Of a DNA stretch of 64,000 nt, positions 1 through 9,544 are shown in pieces (within the stretch, counting starts at the first letter, position 1; each line of letters opens with the position of its first letter). The stretch spans positions 1,724,800 to 1,788,799 of the forward strand of contig CM041198.1 of the NCBI GenBank assembly GCA_023078555.1. Reading direction: 5' to 3'. Position numbers and translations under genes: made by a program. The notes beneath the pieces are model-generated. The model made no database searches. It was not told the DNA's origin and saw nothing but the letters and a program-made list of their open reading frames with translations. Source of the stretch: Ulva prolifera (taxonomy: Eukaryota > Chlorophyta > Ulvophyceae > Ulvales > Ulvaceae).

Positions 1-689
1 TTTTGTGTCTTTCGGCGTTCGCCCGCGGGCAGTGACGATGCGACGATGAGGCTGCGCTCGAGTCCAGACGAGGCACTCTCGGCAACTATCGCAACCAGAA
101 GTCATCCCAGGTGCCAGAACTCACAGATCCCACGTTAGATGTTTTATTGTGTTATGTTGTGCGTTCCTGGCCAGCTTGGTCCGGCAACACCCATTGCCGA
201 CGCCGTAGCTGTGCTGCGTGGTTGCCGAACTATTGCGCACTGCTTGTTTCTACATGCTTTGCCCGTTTCACACCCACAGAATGCATACCATCTCGCTTAT
301 AACATCTGATTCCCGATTCTGGCGGGCAGTTGCACGAGCACACGGTAGCTGCGTGAGTGTGTGTCTTCTCGCGCCGCGATGTTTAGTTTCGGGCTGTGCT
401 AGCAATGCCAAGACGCCGAACTGCGCGGCATGTTGCCGCTCAAAGACAGTTATTGTGTGCCTTTTCCTTTTGTTTACGGGCTCCGCGATGTTCAGGCTCC
501 GCGAGCCCGTGCCGTCAGCGTTCTTGCTGTGCGGCTACGCCTGATGCACGACTGTAGCGCATGTTGTTGGGCCCGCAGGCCCGAGCCCGTGCATACACTT
601 GTAGTCATCACAGTCTGTGTGTGTGTGGCGAGCAGACCGCGAAACGTGCAAAGTCTGGGGGGGATCCCGGCGGATGCCCTGACGCACGC

Positions 690-795
690 CCAATGCTTGT
701 CCCACGTGAGTGTGCCTGGCAAACTCCCACGGTCAAACGGGCTGTACGAGCCAAGCGCTTGTCCCACGTGGGTGTCCCTGGCAGCTCACGGTCAA
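690..795. repeat. Imperfect tandem duplication, two units of about 46 bp
   Basis: Units at 690-736 and 751-795 share the core CTTGTCCCACGTG followed by a TGGCA and CACGGTCAA block. Each carries an E-box/G-box-like CACGTG palindrome. They lie upstream of the LINE-A reading frame. Confidence 0.7.
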
Positions 796-1182
796 GTGGG
801 TGGTTCGGTGGGGGTTCTGTGTGCTATGTCGCGCTCTCCGAATTAAGGGTGGAGAGGGCCTCATAAGAGTAGCCTCGTTCGCTGCCCTCCCGAGTAGACA
901 GCCTGAGGGCGTAGCTGGCGGAAGCCCGCCACCCCCGAAGACGGCGTACCACGTTAATGACCTGTCCTGCTTTTTGCACGCACACCACAATGCTCTTGGG
1001 GTCTGACTCGTGCGGCCGCTGTGTCCCGATGCCAGCTGCCCGGCCCAGAGTGTTCACAACAAAAGCACAGTGCATGATTCAAAACGCCCTTCCGGGCGAC
1101 TTCTCCATCTCCGGGTCCGGTGCGCGAGTAGCGCGCGCCCGGCCTTATGCCGGGCTTGTTGGTGCGAGGCAGTAGCTGTGTT

Positions 1183-1282
1183 GTGGAGTGTGGTGTCTGG
1201 TCTGGGTTCCGGCTCCTACAGTCCGGTGTGCGTCGTGGAGTGTGGTGTCTGGTCTGGGTTCCGGCTCCTACAGTCCGGTGTG
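1183..1282. repeat. Near-perfect tandem duplication, 48-bp units at 52-bp period
   Basis: Units at 1183-1230 and 1235-1282 are essentially identical (start GTGGAGTGTGGTGTCTGG, end CAGTCCGGTGTG). They lie just before the LINE-A coding region and may be leader or promoter repeats. Confidence 0.85.
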
Positions 1283-1593
1283 TGGCGTCTCTGCTCTGTA
1301 TTCCGCGTAGGTACACTGGGCTGGGGAGCCCTTGTTGGGCATCCGTACGTGGAAGTGCTGTCAAGTGTTCTCTGTGCTACGTGTTGCAGTCTCCTGCGCG
1401 GTCTGTTTTGATGGTGTGGTTATGTTGGGGGGCGGGCGGTGTCCTCCCCCTCCCCCATTCTGGTGTCTGCTTGACTAGTATGTGGTGGCTGGTGCAATGT
1501 CGCACAGCCACGTGCGTAGTTGTCCATGTGCGCATGCTCGTTTTCGATCCGTACCGCAACAGCCTGGTCCTCTCCCCTCCAACACGACTCTCT

Positions 1594-4500
1594 ATGACTG
1601 AGACAGTGAACGCGCCTGTGATGCAACAAACCGGCATAAGGCATCAGCAGCACAATGAGCATGAGGAGGTGATGCAAGTTGTGCCACCGAATCGCGTAGT
1701 GTTCTCTTTCTTTGGCCCTTGTGACGTTGTCTGCCACACGGGCGCATTCCTCTCCGTGACCTCACACAGCGCCACCCTCTCAATGCTTCAGGCCGCCCAC
1801 CGTACACGACACAGAAATAAAACAACTGGGCAGCCATTCCTCCTGTTGTCCGTCTACAGAAGACTCGACATCGCGAAAATTATCGCACAGGGCGTGGTTC
1901 CTTTTGCCCAAGCATGCTCAGAGGCACTGCTTCCTCGGGGCTGCCGCACGGCTCCCTCTGCCAAAATAGAACTCACATACATGATGTATCCACAAGGCGA
2001 TGGCCGGAACAAACCACTCCGCGCTCGCCCCCACCCTACCACCACCGAACCTGCAACCGCGGCGAACCGCTTTGCACCTCTCGCCTCTGCACATGACAAC
2101 CAGGCGGGTATATCTAAAGCACCAACATGTGTCACGCTTGGAAGCTTAAATGTGAATGGTATGTTTACACAATCCTTGTCATCTAAACATGTGGATGTTT
2201 GTGCATTTCTGTCATCAAAACATGTGGACATTTGTTCAGTCCAAGAAACCTGGTGCGACTTGTCGGACACAGAGAAAACTTCTATGCTTGCCGCGCACGG
2301 GTATACTGCATATGGTGCTCCGGGATACACAACTCAAACAAGGACCGGCGGCGGCACAGGCATCATTGTGAAAGACACACTGTCACACCTTACACACACA
2401 CTATCCTGGGGTTCCAAGAAAAATCATCAGACGACCTGGGTACAATTGTGCGCCGGCAGACACACAACCAAGACTGCAATCGGAAGTGTATACATTCGGC
2501 CGGTGGCACACGCCCGTCCTGCAGACAGCGACAGGTTTGCTGCTGAGCTGGAAGCTCTCACACACGACATACACTACTTGACTGACAAGGGATTCCACAT
2601 CATTGTGTGCGGGGACTTCAACGCCAGGATTGGGAATGCACAAAACTCACATCATATTCCACTACATAATGAAACGTTCCGTAACTCACAGGGCTGTCGC
2701 CTAATAAACATGGTAGAACAATGCAATATGCATGTCATGCACAACCACACTGCCTTTTCGCCGACATGCATGCATGCCGGCGGCACCTCTGTTGTTGACT
2801 ACTGTCTGACGAGCTCTGCATGTAGGGACCGTTGCAGTGCACCTGCAATCCACTCTGCTGGGCAGTGTCTCTCTGATCACGCGCTGCTCACACTATCACT
2901 GTCACTGCCACATGCCACACACAGAAGCAAGCGCAAATGCGCCCGATCACACAAAAAACGGTGGAATAGGAAAGCAATGCACAACGAGGAGACAGTCGCA
3001 AAATTTGAGACAGCCCTGCAAGCGCCCCTTGCGCAGTTGCTGCACGACATGGACTCATGTAGCATGCCGCATGCTGAAGCTGCCAACACTTTCACATCTG
3101 CCCTGGCAAACATCCTACGTACCGCAGGAGAGCAATGCTTTGGGAAACACCAGGTACGGACCCATCGCGTGCAATGGTGGAACAAAGAATATGCAGACCT
3201 CAGACGCGAATGCTGGACCCTTCATGAGACACATTGCCGGACCGGCAGCGACACTGACAAGCTAGCATTCCAGCAACGCCGAGGTGCAAAGAACCAGCTG
3301 AAACGCGATCTTAAACGTGCATACACCAAACAGCAAGCCAACCATGTCTCTAAAACGTGCACGCCAGGACTTGAGTCTAAAGTTTCATGGGTGTCTGCGA
3401 AACGTTTGTTGAAACTGCTAACCAGGGGTGGCTCGACGGCCGAGCACCCCGTGCCTTCTGTTATGTCTGGGGGAGTCCCCACTGATAATATAGACACAGT
3501 GATGCAGGTTTTCTCGAATCACTACCAATCTGAAATGAACCCGGTCCCACATGCCACATTCTGCGAGCAAACTGATGCACATGTCAGAGACACATTGCAC
3601 GCATGGCGCCAAAATGAGCCTCAACACAACCAAGAGATGGATGATGCCTTCACACTTCACGAACTTCAACAAGCACTTGCTACAATGCACAACTGGAAAG
3701 CCGCAGACCACGATGATATCATCTGCGAACTACTGAAGGCCGGGGGGCCGCAATTGCAAACCGTCGTCCTGCAGCTCCTCAATTTCTGCTGGACGCACGA
3801 AACCATTCCCAATGCGTGGTCACTCGGAACAATTGTAAGCCTCCACAAAGCCGGGGATGCAACAGACCCCTCCAACTACCGGGGTATCACACTGCTTTCA
3901 ATATTCCGGAAGCTTTTCAGCACACTACTCAGGTCCCGCCTCCAAAACAATATAACCCTCCGTGAGTCCCAAGCCGCATTCCGCGAGGATCGCGGCTGTG
4001 TAGACCATGTCCACACCTTTGCACGCATTGTCCGGGCGGCCGCCGCGGCGGACACTCCACTTTATGCTTTCTTCCTGGACATCCGGAAAGCATATGATAC
4101 TGTGTGGCGCGACGGTCTGTTGTACAAACTACTCCAGAAAGGAGTGACAGGCCGCCTCGGTCGGGTCATCGCACACATGCTCTCAAACACGAAATCGAGG
4201 GTGCGCTTCCAAGACCAGGAATCACCATACTTCCCCATCACCCTCGGGGTCGGCCAAGGCGACCCCCTGTCAACCATTCTCTTTGATGTGTTCATTGATG
4301 ATCTGCTCGCAACACTGCACACCCGTCCAAAAGAACTCTGCATTCCCCTTGACTCACCAGACACCGATAAAATTTCCGGACTCACTTATGCAGATGATGT
4401 CAATGCAATGTCCTTGACACCGGCAGGGCTTCAGGGACATATTGATACAATCGATAAATGGTTGTTTCAATGGCGCTCCTTACCAAATGTGTTGAAGTCT

Positions 4501-5856
4501 AAAACTATGGTGTTCAATCAGCCGCAGGGCGGCGCACCAGTTGTCTTCCAGCTGCGGGGGTCGCAGTTGGAGACTGTTCACACCTACAAATACTTGGGTG
4601 TTTTCTTCCAGACAAATGGCTCTTGGTCTGAACATATGCATCATGTACGCGCAAAGATGAACAAGGCACTTGGCGCGTGGCGGCCAGTGCTGCGTTGCCA
4701 CTACCTCCCGGTGACCGCCCGGCTCCGCCTTGTTTATGCGTTCATATATACTCCTGCTTTGTATGGGGCTGAGGTATGGATTGGCCCAAAAACTGAACTC
4801 GACAAACTTGATACCATCTGTAAAAAGGCAATCCGCATGGTGTTTGGTCTGCACCAGTTCGATTGCAGGGAGGAGATTCTTTTTTCCGACACGGGCCTCC
4901 TGCCTGTGAGCTCAATGATCAAGGCAGCTAAACTTTGCTGGTACGCAAAGCTGACACACATGGGGGCGGAGCGATTCCCGGTTGCGGTGGAATCCACCGC
5001 GATTCGGGGTCACTCTCAACGGGGGCCGGGGGTGGGCGGGGACTTTCACTCCCGCATCACGGCCATTGCGGCAGAACTGAAACGATATGCACACATCAGA
5101 CTTGCCTTACAGGCTCCACCCGAGCCTGAGCATCGCCGCCGACGTGGGCCACCCAGGGTGTCCAAACGTCTCGGCATGCATGATCAGCCGTCCAAACAAA
5201 GCCCTCTCACAATCACGTACTCAAATCTTACCCGTGAGAAGGTCGTGGCTGTCATGTGGTTGGCATACCTTGAACAACGATTTGAGAAGCGTGGTCGCGA
5301 CAATAAGGTCACTGGAGAGTGGTTGCGTGGTGTGATAACACACGAACTAGGGTCACTAGCCCCGTTTATGGACTCCGTTGAGCCCGGTCTTGTGCGTGTG
5401 CTAATGTCTGCTCGTTCGGGTCTGTCTCCTTTCTTGTGTAGGCACCGTAGTGAAAAGCATTTGGAATATTCACGTGCTGCTGATGTCTTCACATCCTACA
5501 TCGCACGTGCACCCATCGGGGCAGTTCTGCCACCTGTCCCAGTGGCACATCGTGATCGGCATGTCTCCGCCGTTGCGGTTTTGGTGCGGCAGTTGCTCGC
5601 ACGGCCAGGTCCTTATGACAGTGCCTCTGGTGTTTCGTGGTCTGATGTAGCGGTTGTGCTTATTGTCGGTGTTGATGGTGTTGGTGGTGATGCTGGGGTG
5701 TCGGGTGTTGCAAATCGCCCGTCCCCTCTCGGTGAATTGGCTCGTGTTGTTGCATTCTGTGGCGCAAGTCAGAGTTTGCGGCAGCATGTTGCTTGGATGC
5801 CTCTTTCGGTCCCGGATTTCGGAGTTGTCAATGTCCAAATGGATACGGCTATGTAA
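1594..5856 (+). CDS. LINE-A polyprotein: endonuclease and reverse transcriptase
   Basis: The start is set at the first Met (MTETVNAP) before recognisable sequence; the frame is open from 1147. The endonuclease begins near 2137 with LGSLNVNGM and carries QETW (about 2242), ICGDFNAR (about 2608), VVDYCLT (about 2790) and LSDHALL (about 2870), the usual metal and phosphate contacts of APE nucleases. The reverse transcriptase carries NYRGITLLS (about 3877), AFREDRGCVDHV, FFLDIRKAYDTVWRDG (about 4070), GVGQGDPLS (about 4250), LTYADDVNAMS (about 4382, catalytic aspartates) and YKYLGVFF (about 4587). The C-terminal 380 residues have no clear zinc knuckle or RNase H. An 11-residue direct duplication (LSSKHVD twice) sits just before QETW. 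I do not assign a clade. Confidence 0.85.
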   Translation: MTETVNAPVMQQTGIRHQQHNEHEEVMQVVPPNRVVFSFFGPCDVVCHTGAFLSVTSHSATLSMLQAAHRTRHRNKTTGQPFLLLSVYRRLDIAKIIAQGVVPFAQACSEALLPRGCRTAPSAKIELTYMMYPQGDGRNKPLRARPHPTTTEPATAANRFAPLASAHDNQAGISKAPTCVTLGSLNVNGMFTQSLSSKHVDVCAFLSSKHVDICSVQETWCDLSDTEKTSMLAAHGYTAYGAPGYTTQTRTGGGTGIIVKDTLSHLTHTLSWGSKKNHQTTWVQLCAGRHTTKTAIGSVYIRPVAHARPADSDRFAAELEALTHDIHYLTDKGFHIIVCGDFNARIGNAQNSHHIPLHNETFRNSQGCRLINMVEQCNMHVMHNHTAFSPTCMHAGGTSVVDYCLTSSACRDRCSAPAIHSAGQCLSDHALLTLSLSLPHATHRSKRKCARSHKKRWNRKAMHNEETVAKFETALQAPLAQLLHDMDSCSMPHAEAANTFTSALANILRTAGEQCFGKHQVRTHRVQWWNKEYADLRRECWTLHETHCRTGSDTDKLAFQQRRGAKNQLKRDLKRAYTKQQANHVSKTCTPGLESKVSWVSAKRLLKLLTRGGSTAEHPVPSVMSGGVPTDNIDTVMQVFSNHYQSEMNPVPHATFCEQTDAHVRDTLHAWRQNEPQHNQEMDDAFTLHELQQALATMHNWKAADHDDIICELLKAGGPQLQTVVLQLLNFCWTHETIPNAWSLGTIVSLHKAGDATDPSNYRGITLLSIFRKLFSTLLRSRLQNNITLRESQAAFREDRGCVDHVHTFARIVRAAAAADTPLYAFFLDIRKAYDTVWRDGLLYKLLQKGVTGRLGRVIAHMLSNTKSRVRFQDQESPYFPITLGVGQGDPLSTILFDVFIDDLLATLHTRPKELCIPLDSPDTDKISGLTYADDVNAMSLTPAGLQGHIDTIDKWLFQWRSLPNVLKSKTMVFNQPQGGAPVVFQLRGSQLETVHTYKYLGVFFQTNGSWSEHMHHVRAKMNKALGAWRPVLRCHYLPVTARLRLVYAFIYTPALYGAEVWIGPKTELDKLDTICKKAIRMVFGLHQFDCREEILFSDTGLLPVSSMIKAAKLCWYAKLTHMGAERFPVAVESTAIRGHSQRGPGVGGDFHSRITAIAAELKRYAHIRLALQAPPEPEHRRRRGPPRVSKRLGMHDQPSKQSPLTITYSNLTREKVVAVMWLAYLEQRFEKRGRDNKVTGEWLRGVITHELGSLAPFMDSVEPGLVRVLMSARSGLSPFLCRHRSEKHLEYSRAADVFTSYIARAPIGAVLPPVPVAHRDRHVSAVAVLVRQLLARPGPYDSASGVSWSDVAVVLIVGVDGVGGDAGVSGVANRPSPLGELARVVAFCGASQSLRQHVAWMPLSVPDFGVVNVQMDTAM

Positions 5857-5874
5857 TCATGCATACATACATAC
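5857..5874. repeat. (CATA)n tract between LINE-A and R1
   Basis: A short tetranucleotide tract follows the LINE-A 3' end and directly precedes the 5'-truncated RLE element. It may be an insertion target, a tail made during reverse transcription, or both. Confidence 0.8.
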
Positions 5875-8800
5875 AGCTCCTCAGAGATTTCAACGATGCC
5901 AGCGACGCGTCAAACATCGACGGAGCACGACTGGCCCTGGGCCGCGTCCTCGACTTCCCTGGTAAGGTTCTGTCGCTGAAGGGAGGGGACGGCACGGCGC
6001 GCCGCGCTCGTACATGCATCACGCTGTTCATGGACGGCGAGGAGCCCAGGCTGGCGGAGCCCACTCCGAGCCAGAAGCGCAGAATGAATCAGAACCAGGA
6101 TCGCCGCCTGGCGGGCTCCGTCCACAGGTCACTGAGCGACGGTAATGTCCGCAAAGGCGCAGAGAAAGTGGAGGCGCCGCCCATCGCCAGGTACACCCCG
6201 GAAGTGCATGAGGCGCTGCGGCACCTGCATCCCGCAGAAGCGCTCCCCCCCGACACCCAGCCCGCCGAGCCCGCGCCCCCGCTGCAAATCGACGAGGCGA
6301 CGCTCCGCGCACTGCTCGACAAGCTGCCTAAGGGCAGCGGCCCAGGCCTGTCGGGGTGGACGTATGAGCACATCCGGGCTGCTGGCACGGCCTCCACGGC
6401 CGCATTCACGGAGATTCACCGCTTCGTGAACGCGGCCCTCGCCGGCCGGCTGCCACACCTCCCGCGCTTGCTGGACTGCCGCCTCCTCCCGCAGGAGAAG
6501 CCACAGGGAGGCGTCCGCCCTATCGCCATTGCAGAGACGTGGCAGCGCCTGGTAAGCCTGTGCGCCATGACCCTGTGCAGTGGCCTGGGTGCCTCCCTCG
6601 CGCCGCTGCAGGTGGGGGTCGGGGTGCCAGGGGGCGCGCAGAACCTGGGCCATGCTGCGCGCGCCGTGCTGCAAGCGTGGGACGATGTCGTGCTTGTGCA
6701 GCTGGACTGGAAGAATGCATTCAACATGATGTCCCGTGCAGCCATCTTGGAGGCCGTTGCGTCTCACAAGCCTGCGCTGCTGCCCTTCGCCACCATGCTT
6801 TACAGGTTCCCCGCAAATCTCTACATCGAAGGCGCACCGCCCGGCACCGCTGCAATCACGTCGCAGCGCGGCGTGCGTCAAGGCGACCCCATCAGCCCGC
6901 TGCTCTTCGCCCTGGCCCTCCAGGGCCCCCTCCAGGCAGTGCAGGCCCAGCACCAGCCACCCGGGAGGGAGGTCACGGCCGCCCTCATGGCGTATCATGA
7001 CGACTGCACCATCGCCGGGCAGCGCGTGGACGCCGCCGCCGCATTCCGTGCGCTGGTCTCGGCAGCAGAGCCCCTCGGGCTGGAGCCCCAGCTGCACAAG
7101 TGCACGGCCTACTCGCGCGACCCCCAGCATGCGGGATCCGTCGCGGCCGCGCTCGGCATAACGCATGCCACGGAGGGCACCGTCATCACCGGCACGCCCA
7201 TCGGCACCCCGGCGTTCGAGTCGGCGCACGCGGAAGCGACGGCCGACAAGGTGTGCGCCACCATCGAAAAGATGATGCGCTTGCCCCTGAAAGCGCAAGA
7301 CCAGTTCTTGCTGCTCACGATGTCCTGCCAACGCCGTATGCTGCACTACGCCAGGGCGGTGCCGTGGGCGCACATTTCCGATCACATGCGCCGGACGGAG
7401 GCGTCCGTCCTGGCTGCGGTGAATGAAATCATGCGCGTCCCGCGGGACGACACTCGTGCGGCCGCACAAGCCGTCCTTCCAGCGCGCCTCGGAGGCCTGG
7501 GCGTCACGTCCACGCCGCAGGAGGTCGCGGACGGAGCGTACCTCGCTGCAGCGGCGGTGAGCCAAAAGGCGTTCGCAGGAGGCCCCGAGTGCATGCAGCC
7601 GTACCGGGGGCCGCACGGGCAACAATTGCAGGAAACTTGGCAGGCCCTCAACGTCGCTCAGCAGCTCCATCCGGAGCTGCCCGGGCCGGCGAGCGGCGAC
7701 ACCATCGCCAAGGTGTTACCTGGTATGCAGCAGCGTATCACAAAGTTGGTTGCCCTGCGCCGCCGGGCAGCTCTGCTTGCCAGCCATGACGTCGCCACAC
7801 TCGAGGGTGCATGCAACTTGGCACGGCTTCGCAGCTGTGCTTGCCGTGCAGCCACCCTTTGGTTGAGCACCCTGCCGCTCTCCCAGGCGCTGCGCATGAC
7901 TGACATTGAGTTCATGCTGTGCATCAGGTATCTCCTGGGCATGTCCCCAGCCCCTCCCAATGCGGTCGGCTCGCGCTGCGAATGTGGCACTCTCATACAG
8001 CCGCATGATCTCGATCACGCGATGAATTGCACACACAATGCGGGGACCTGGACTTCGCGCCACAATATCGTTGAAAAACAATGGCGCGAGATCGGGTCCC
8101 ACGCGTGTGTGGCATCCACGCGCATCCCGCGCACAGCGCCGTTCGTCCGCGCGCGGCTCGCGGCCGCATCGAGGCAGATCCATGCTGGCCCGTTGGGCCC
8201 GCCCCCCCCTGCTCCGCCCCAGCCCGCCTCCCAGGTCGCGGGCCCTTCGCGTGGGGCAGCCTTGCCCGCGGCGCCGATGCCTGCAGCCCCGCCGCCGCCG
8301 CCGACCGCGCGCGCGGACGAGGCGCCGGCACCTACGCCTGCTCCGGCCGCCGGCGCCGATGCTGGACACAGCGCCCAGATGGGGCGCCACGCGCCAGACG
8401 CAGCGCAGGCTGCGGCCCTGGCGGCGGCGGCGGCGCCGGGTGGTCAGGATCCAGCGGGGCCTGGGGAGCAGGCCGCTGCCGCGCAGGCAACGGCGCTGGA
8501 TGAGGTGTTCAGGGCAGTGGCCCAGGAGAAACTGGGGGACATCATGTTTATGCCGCCGGGCGACCCTTTGTGCATAGGAGATGTGTCGGTTGTGAACCCC
8601 TGTGCTGGTTCCTATTGCGGCCGTGCGGCCCGCGAGGACGGGGGTGCTGCGGAGACGCGGGACGTGCAGAAACGCACTGCTTATCGTTTGTACGACCCTG
8701 ATGCGTATGGTTTCGTGCCGTTGTCGCATGAGACGCATGGTCGCTTGGGGCGGCCTGCCATGAATCACTTGAATCGGCTGGCGGAGGTTGCGTCTCGGTG

Positions 8801-9028
8801 TGGTAAGGTGAACCGTGCTTTGTTTGTGACGAATGCTCTGCGCCGGTTGAGTGTGGCATTGTGCAAGGGGAATGCTCTTGTGCTCCGTGCGGGGCTTCAA
8901 TCTTTGGCTGGCATCACCGGCCGAGCTGTGGTACGTGCTCGTGCCCGGCCTAGTGCCATGATTGCGTGAGTGGATTTGCGTGTGTATTCCTAGCAACGGC
9001 TCGCTGCCCGGCCTCTGTCCTTTGTAAC
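5875..9028 (+). mobile_element. R1: 5'-truncated RLE-type non-LTR retrotransposon
   Basis: From 5875 the sequence matches full-length R2 starting at R2 position 10011, so the leader and the zinc-finger N-terminus are absent. This is typical of incomplete target-primed reverse transcription. The body is nearly identical to R2 and R3. The 3' end is CTCTGTCCTTTGTAAC, followed by (TACA)n. It is followed head to tail by R2. Confidence 0.9.
5877..8969 (+). CDS. Truncated RLE retrotransposon polyprotein (R1)
   Basis: The frame encodes the reverse transcriptase and the C-terminal endonuclease of the same protein as R2 but starts at the LLRDFNDAS segment, about residue 158 of the full protein. The open frame runs back to 5793 only because it reads through the LINE-A tail in another frame; that fused stretch is an accident of insertion, and no start codon of its own is evident. 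RT motifs are as in R2 (LDWKNAFN, RGVRQGDPISPLLF, AYHDDCTIAG). No internal stop is seen. There are only scattered residue differences from R2, for example Ala for Thr in EALRHLH. Confidence 0.85.
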   Translation, partial: LLRDFNDASDASNIDGARLALGRVLDFPGKVLSLKGGDGTARRARTCITLFMDGEEPRLAEPTPSQKRRMNQNQDRRLAGSVHRSLSDGNVRKGAEKVEAPPIARYTPEVHEALRHLHPAEALPPDTQPAEPAPPLQIDEATLRALLDKLPKGSGPGLSGWTYEHIRAAGTASTAAFTEIHRFVNAALAGRLPHLPRLLDCRLLPQEKPQGGVRPIAIAETWQRLVSLCAMTLCSGLGASLAPLQVGVGVPGGAQNLGHAARAVLQAWDDVVLVQLDWKNAFNMMSRAAILEAVASHKPALLPFATMLYRFPANLYIEGAPPGTAAITSQRGVRQGDPISPLLFALALQGPLQAVQAQHQPPGREVTAALMAYHDDCTIAGQRVDAAAAFRALVSAAEPLGLEPQLHKCTAYSRDPQHAGSVAAALGITHATEGTVITGTPIGTPAFESAHAEATADKVCATIEKMMRLPLKAQDQFLLLTMSCQRRMLHYARAVPWAHISDHMRRTEASVLAAVNEIMRVPRDDTRAAAQAVLPARLGGLGVTSTPQEVADGAYLAAAAVSQKAFAGGPECMQPYRGPHGQQLQETWQALNVAQQLHPELPGPASGDTIAKVLPGMQQRITKLVALRRRAALLASHDVATLEGACNLARLRSCACRAATLWLSTLPLSQALRMTDIEFMLCIRYLLGMSPAPPNAVGSRCECGTLIQPHDLDHAMNCTHNAGTWTSRHNIVEKQWREIGSHACVASTRIPRTAPFVRARLAAASRQIHAGPLGPPPPAPPQPASQVAGPSRGAALPAAPMPAAPPPPPTARADEAPAPTPAPAAGADAGHSAQMGRHAPDAAQAAALAAAAAPGGQDPAGPGEQAAAAQATALDEVFRAVAQEKLGDIMFMPPGDPLCIGDVSVVNPCAGSYCGRAAREDGGAAETRDVQKRTAYRLYDPDAYGFVPLSHETHGRLGRPAMNHLNRLAEVASRCGKVNRALFVTNALRRLSVALCKGNALVLRAGLQSLAGITGRAVVRARARPSAMIA

Positions 9029-9045
9029 TACATACATACATACAT
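9029..9045. repeat. (TACA)n tract at the R1/R2 junction
   Basis: A tract of about four ACAT units separates the R1 3' end from the R2 5' end (CTGTCGTCTGTGCTG). Confidence 0.85.
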
Positions 9046-9197
9046 CTGTCGTCTGTGCTGTGTCGTGGTCCCGATGTAGACGCATGCCAAAAGAACCCGG
9101 CTGCGGGAGGCAGCAAAAAGAAAACGAATAGGCCCTTAGTTGTGTTCTGTCGTCCGCTGTCGTGCAGCTGCAACGAATACGCGCGCCAGCTGCCAGT

Positions 9198-9423
9198 GTT
9201 CCGTCGTTCTGCAGCCCCACTAGAATGCCAGCGGACTGACCGCCAGTGGCCTGCAGCCTTGCCCATTTGGAACACCTAGATGTCTGTTCTATGTTTCGCC
9301 TGGCCTTCCTGGTGACCCGCTTGGCTGTGCAGCCGTCATGTCGGCGCGGGCCGCTGGCTGCCCGCGTGCCGTTGTCCGGCAGTCCCACTGGCAATCCTGC
9401 GGACTAGCCGCAGGTGATCTGCA
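9198..9423 (+). repeat. Two related leader segments with a small hairpin
   Basis: Segments near 9198-9256 and 9369-9423 resemble each other: a CAG..CCCACT block, a CGGACT block, then CTGCAG. The second contains a 7-bp perfect hairpin, CCTGCGG..CCGCAGG, at about 9396-9415. The same arrangement is in R3. This could be structured RNA at the 5' end of the element. Confidence 0.5.
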
Positions 9424-9544
9424 GATTTGATTCGTTAAAAGTGTTGTGTGTTTGTTGTTTTAGTTTTGTGCCGTCTGGCCGGTTCAATGGCCCGTTAGAC
9501 TGCACCGTTAGTGTGTCCGCTTTCAGCGGAACGAGTCCCTGCGT

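Larger units (their letters stand above)
1..1593 (+). other. 5' flank or leader of LINE-A copy 1
   Basis: I see no recognisable gene here. The frame of the LINE-A polyprotein is open back to 1147, but the translation before 1594 is low-complexity and matches nothing I know. Two short tandem duplications (690-795 and 1183-1282) fit a retrotransposon 5' untranslated region, which often carries repeated promoter-like units. The true 5' end of the element cannot be placed because no second full-length copy is present for comparison. Confidence 0.4.
1147..5868 (+). mobile_element. LINE-A copy 1: APE-type non-LTR retrotransposon
   Basis: A long open frame encodes an apurinic-like endonuclease followed by a reverse transcriptase, the order of APE-type LINEs. 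The 3' untranslated region is very short: the stop codon lies inside the tail ACGGCTATGTAATC and is followed directly by a (CATA)n tract. There is no poly(A) and no terminal repeat. The 5' boundary is undetermined. A truncated, inverted relative lies at 30130-31617. The open frame suggests a young insertion. Confidence 0.85.

Noticed and set aside
6129-7670. 513-codon minus-strand frame opposite R1 (also 10265-11806 and plus 27213-28754)
   Set aside because: It is a GC-driven shadow of the RT frame. It recurs only because the element is repeated, and it has no domain of its own.
7716-9275. 519-codon minus-strand frame, with relatives at 11852-13177 and plus 25839-27167
   Set aside because: Arg-rich shadow of the RLE region of the element; it crosses the element boundary in R1.
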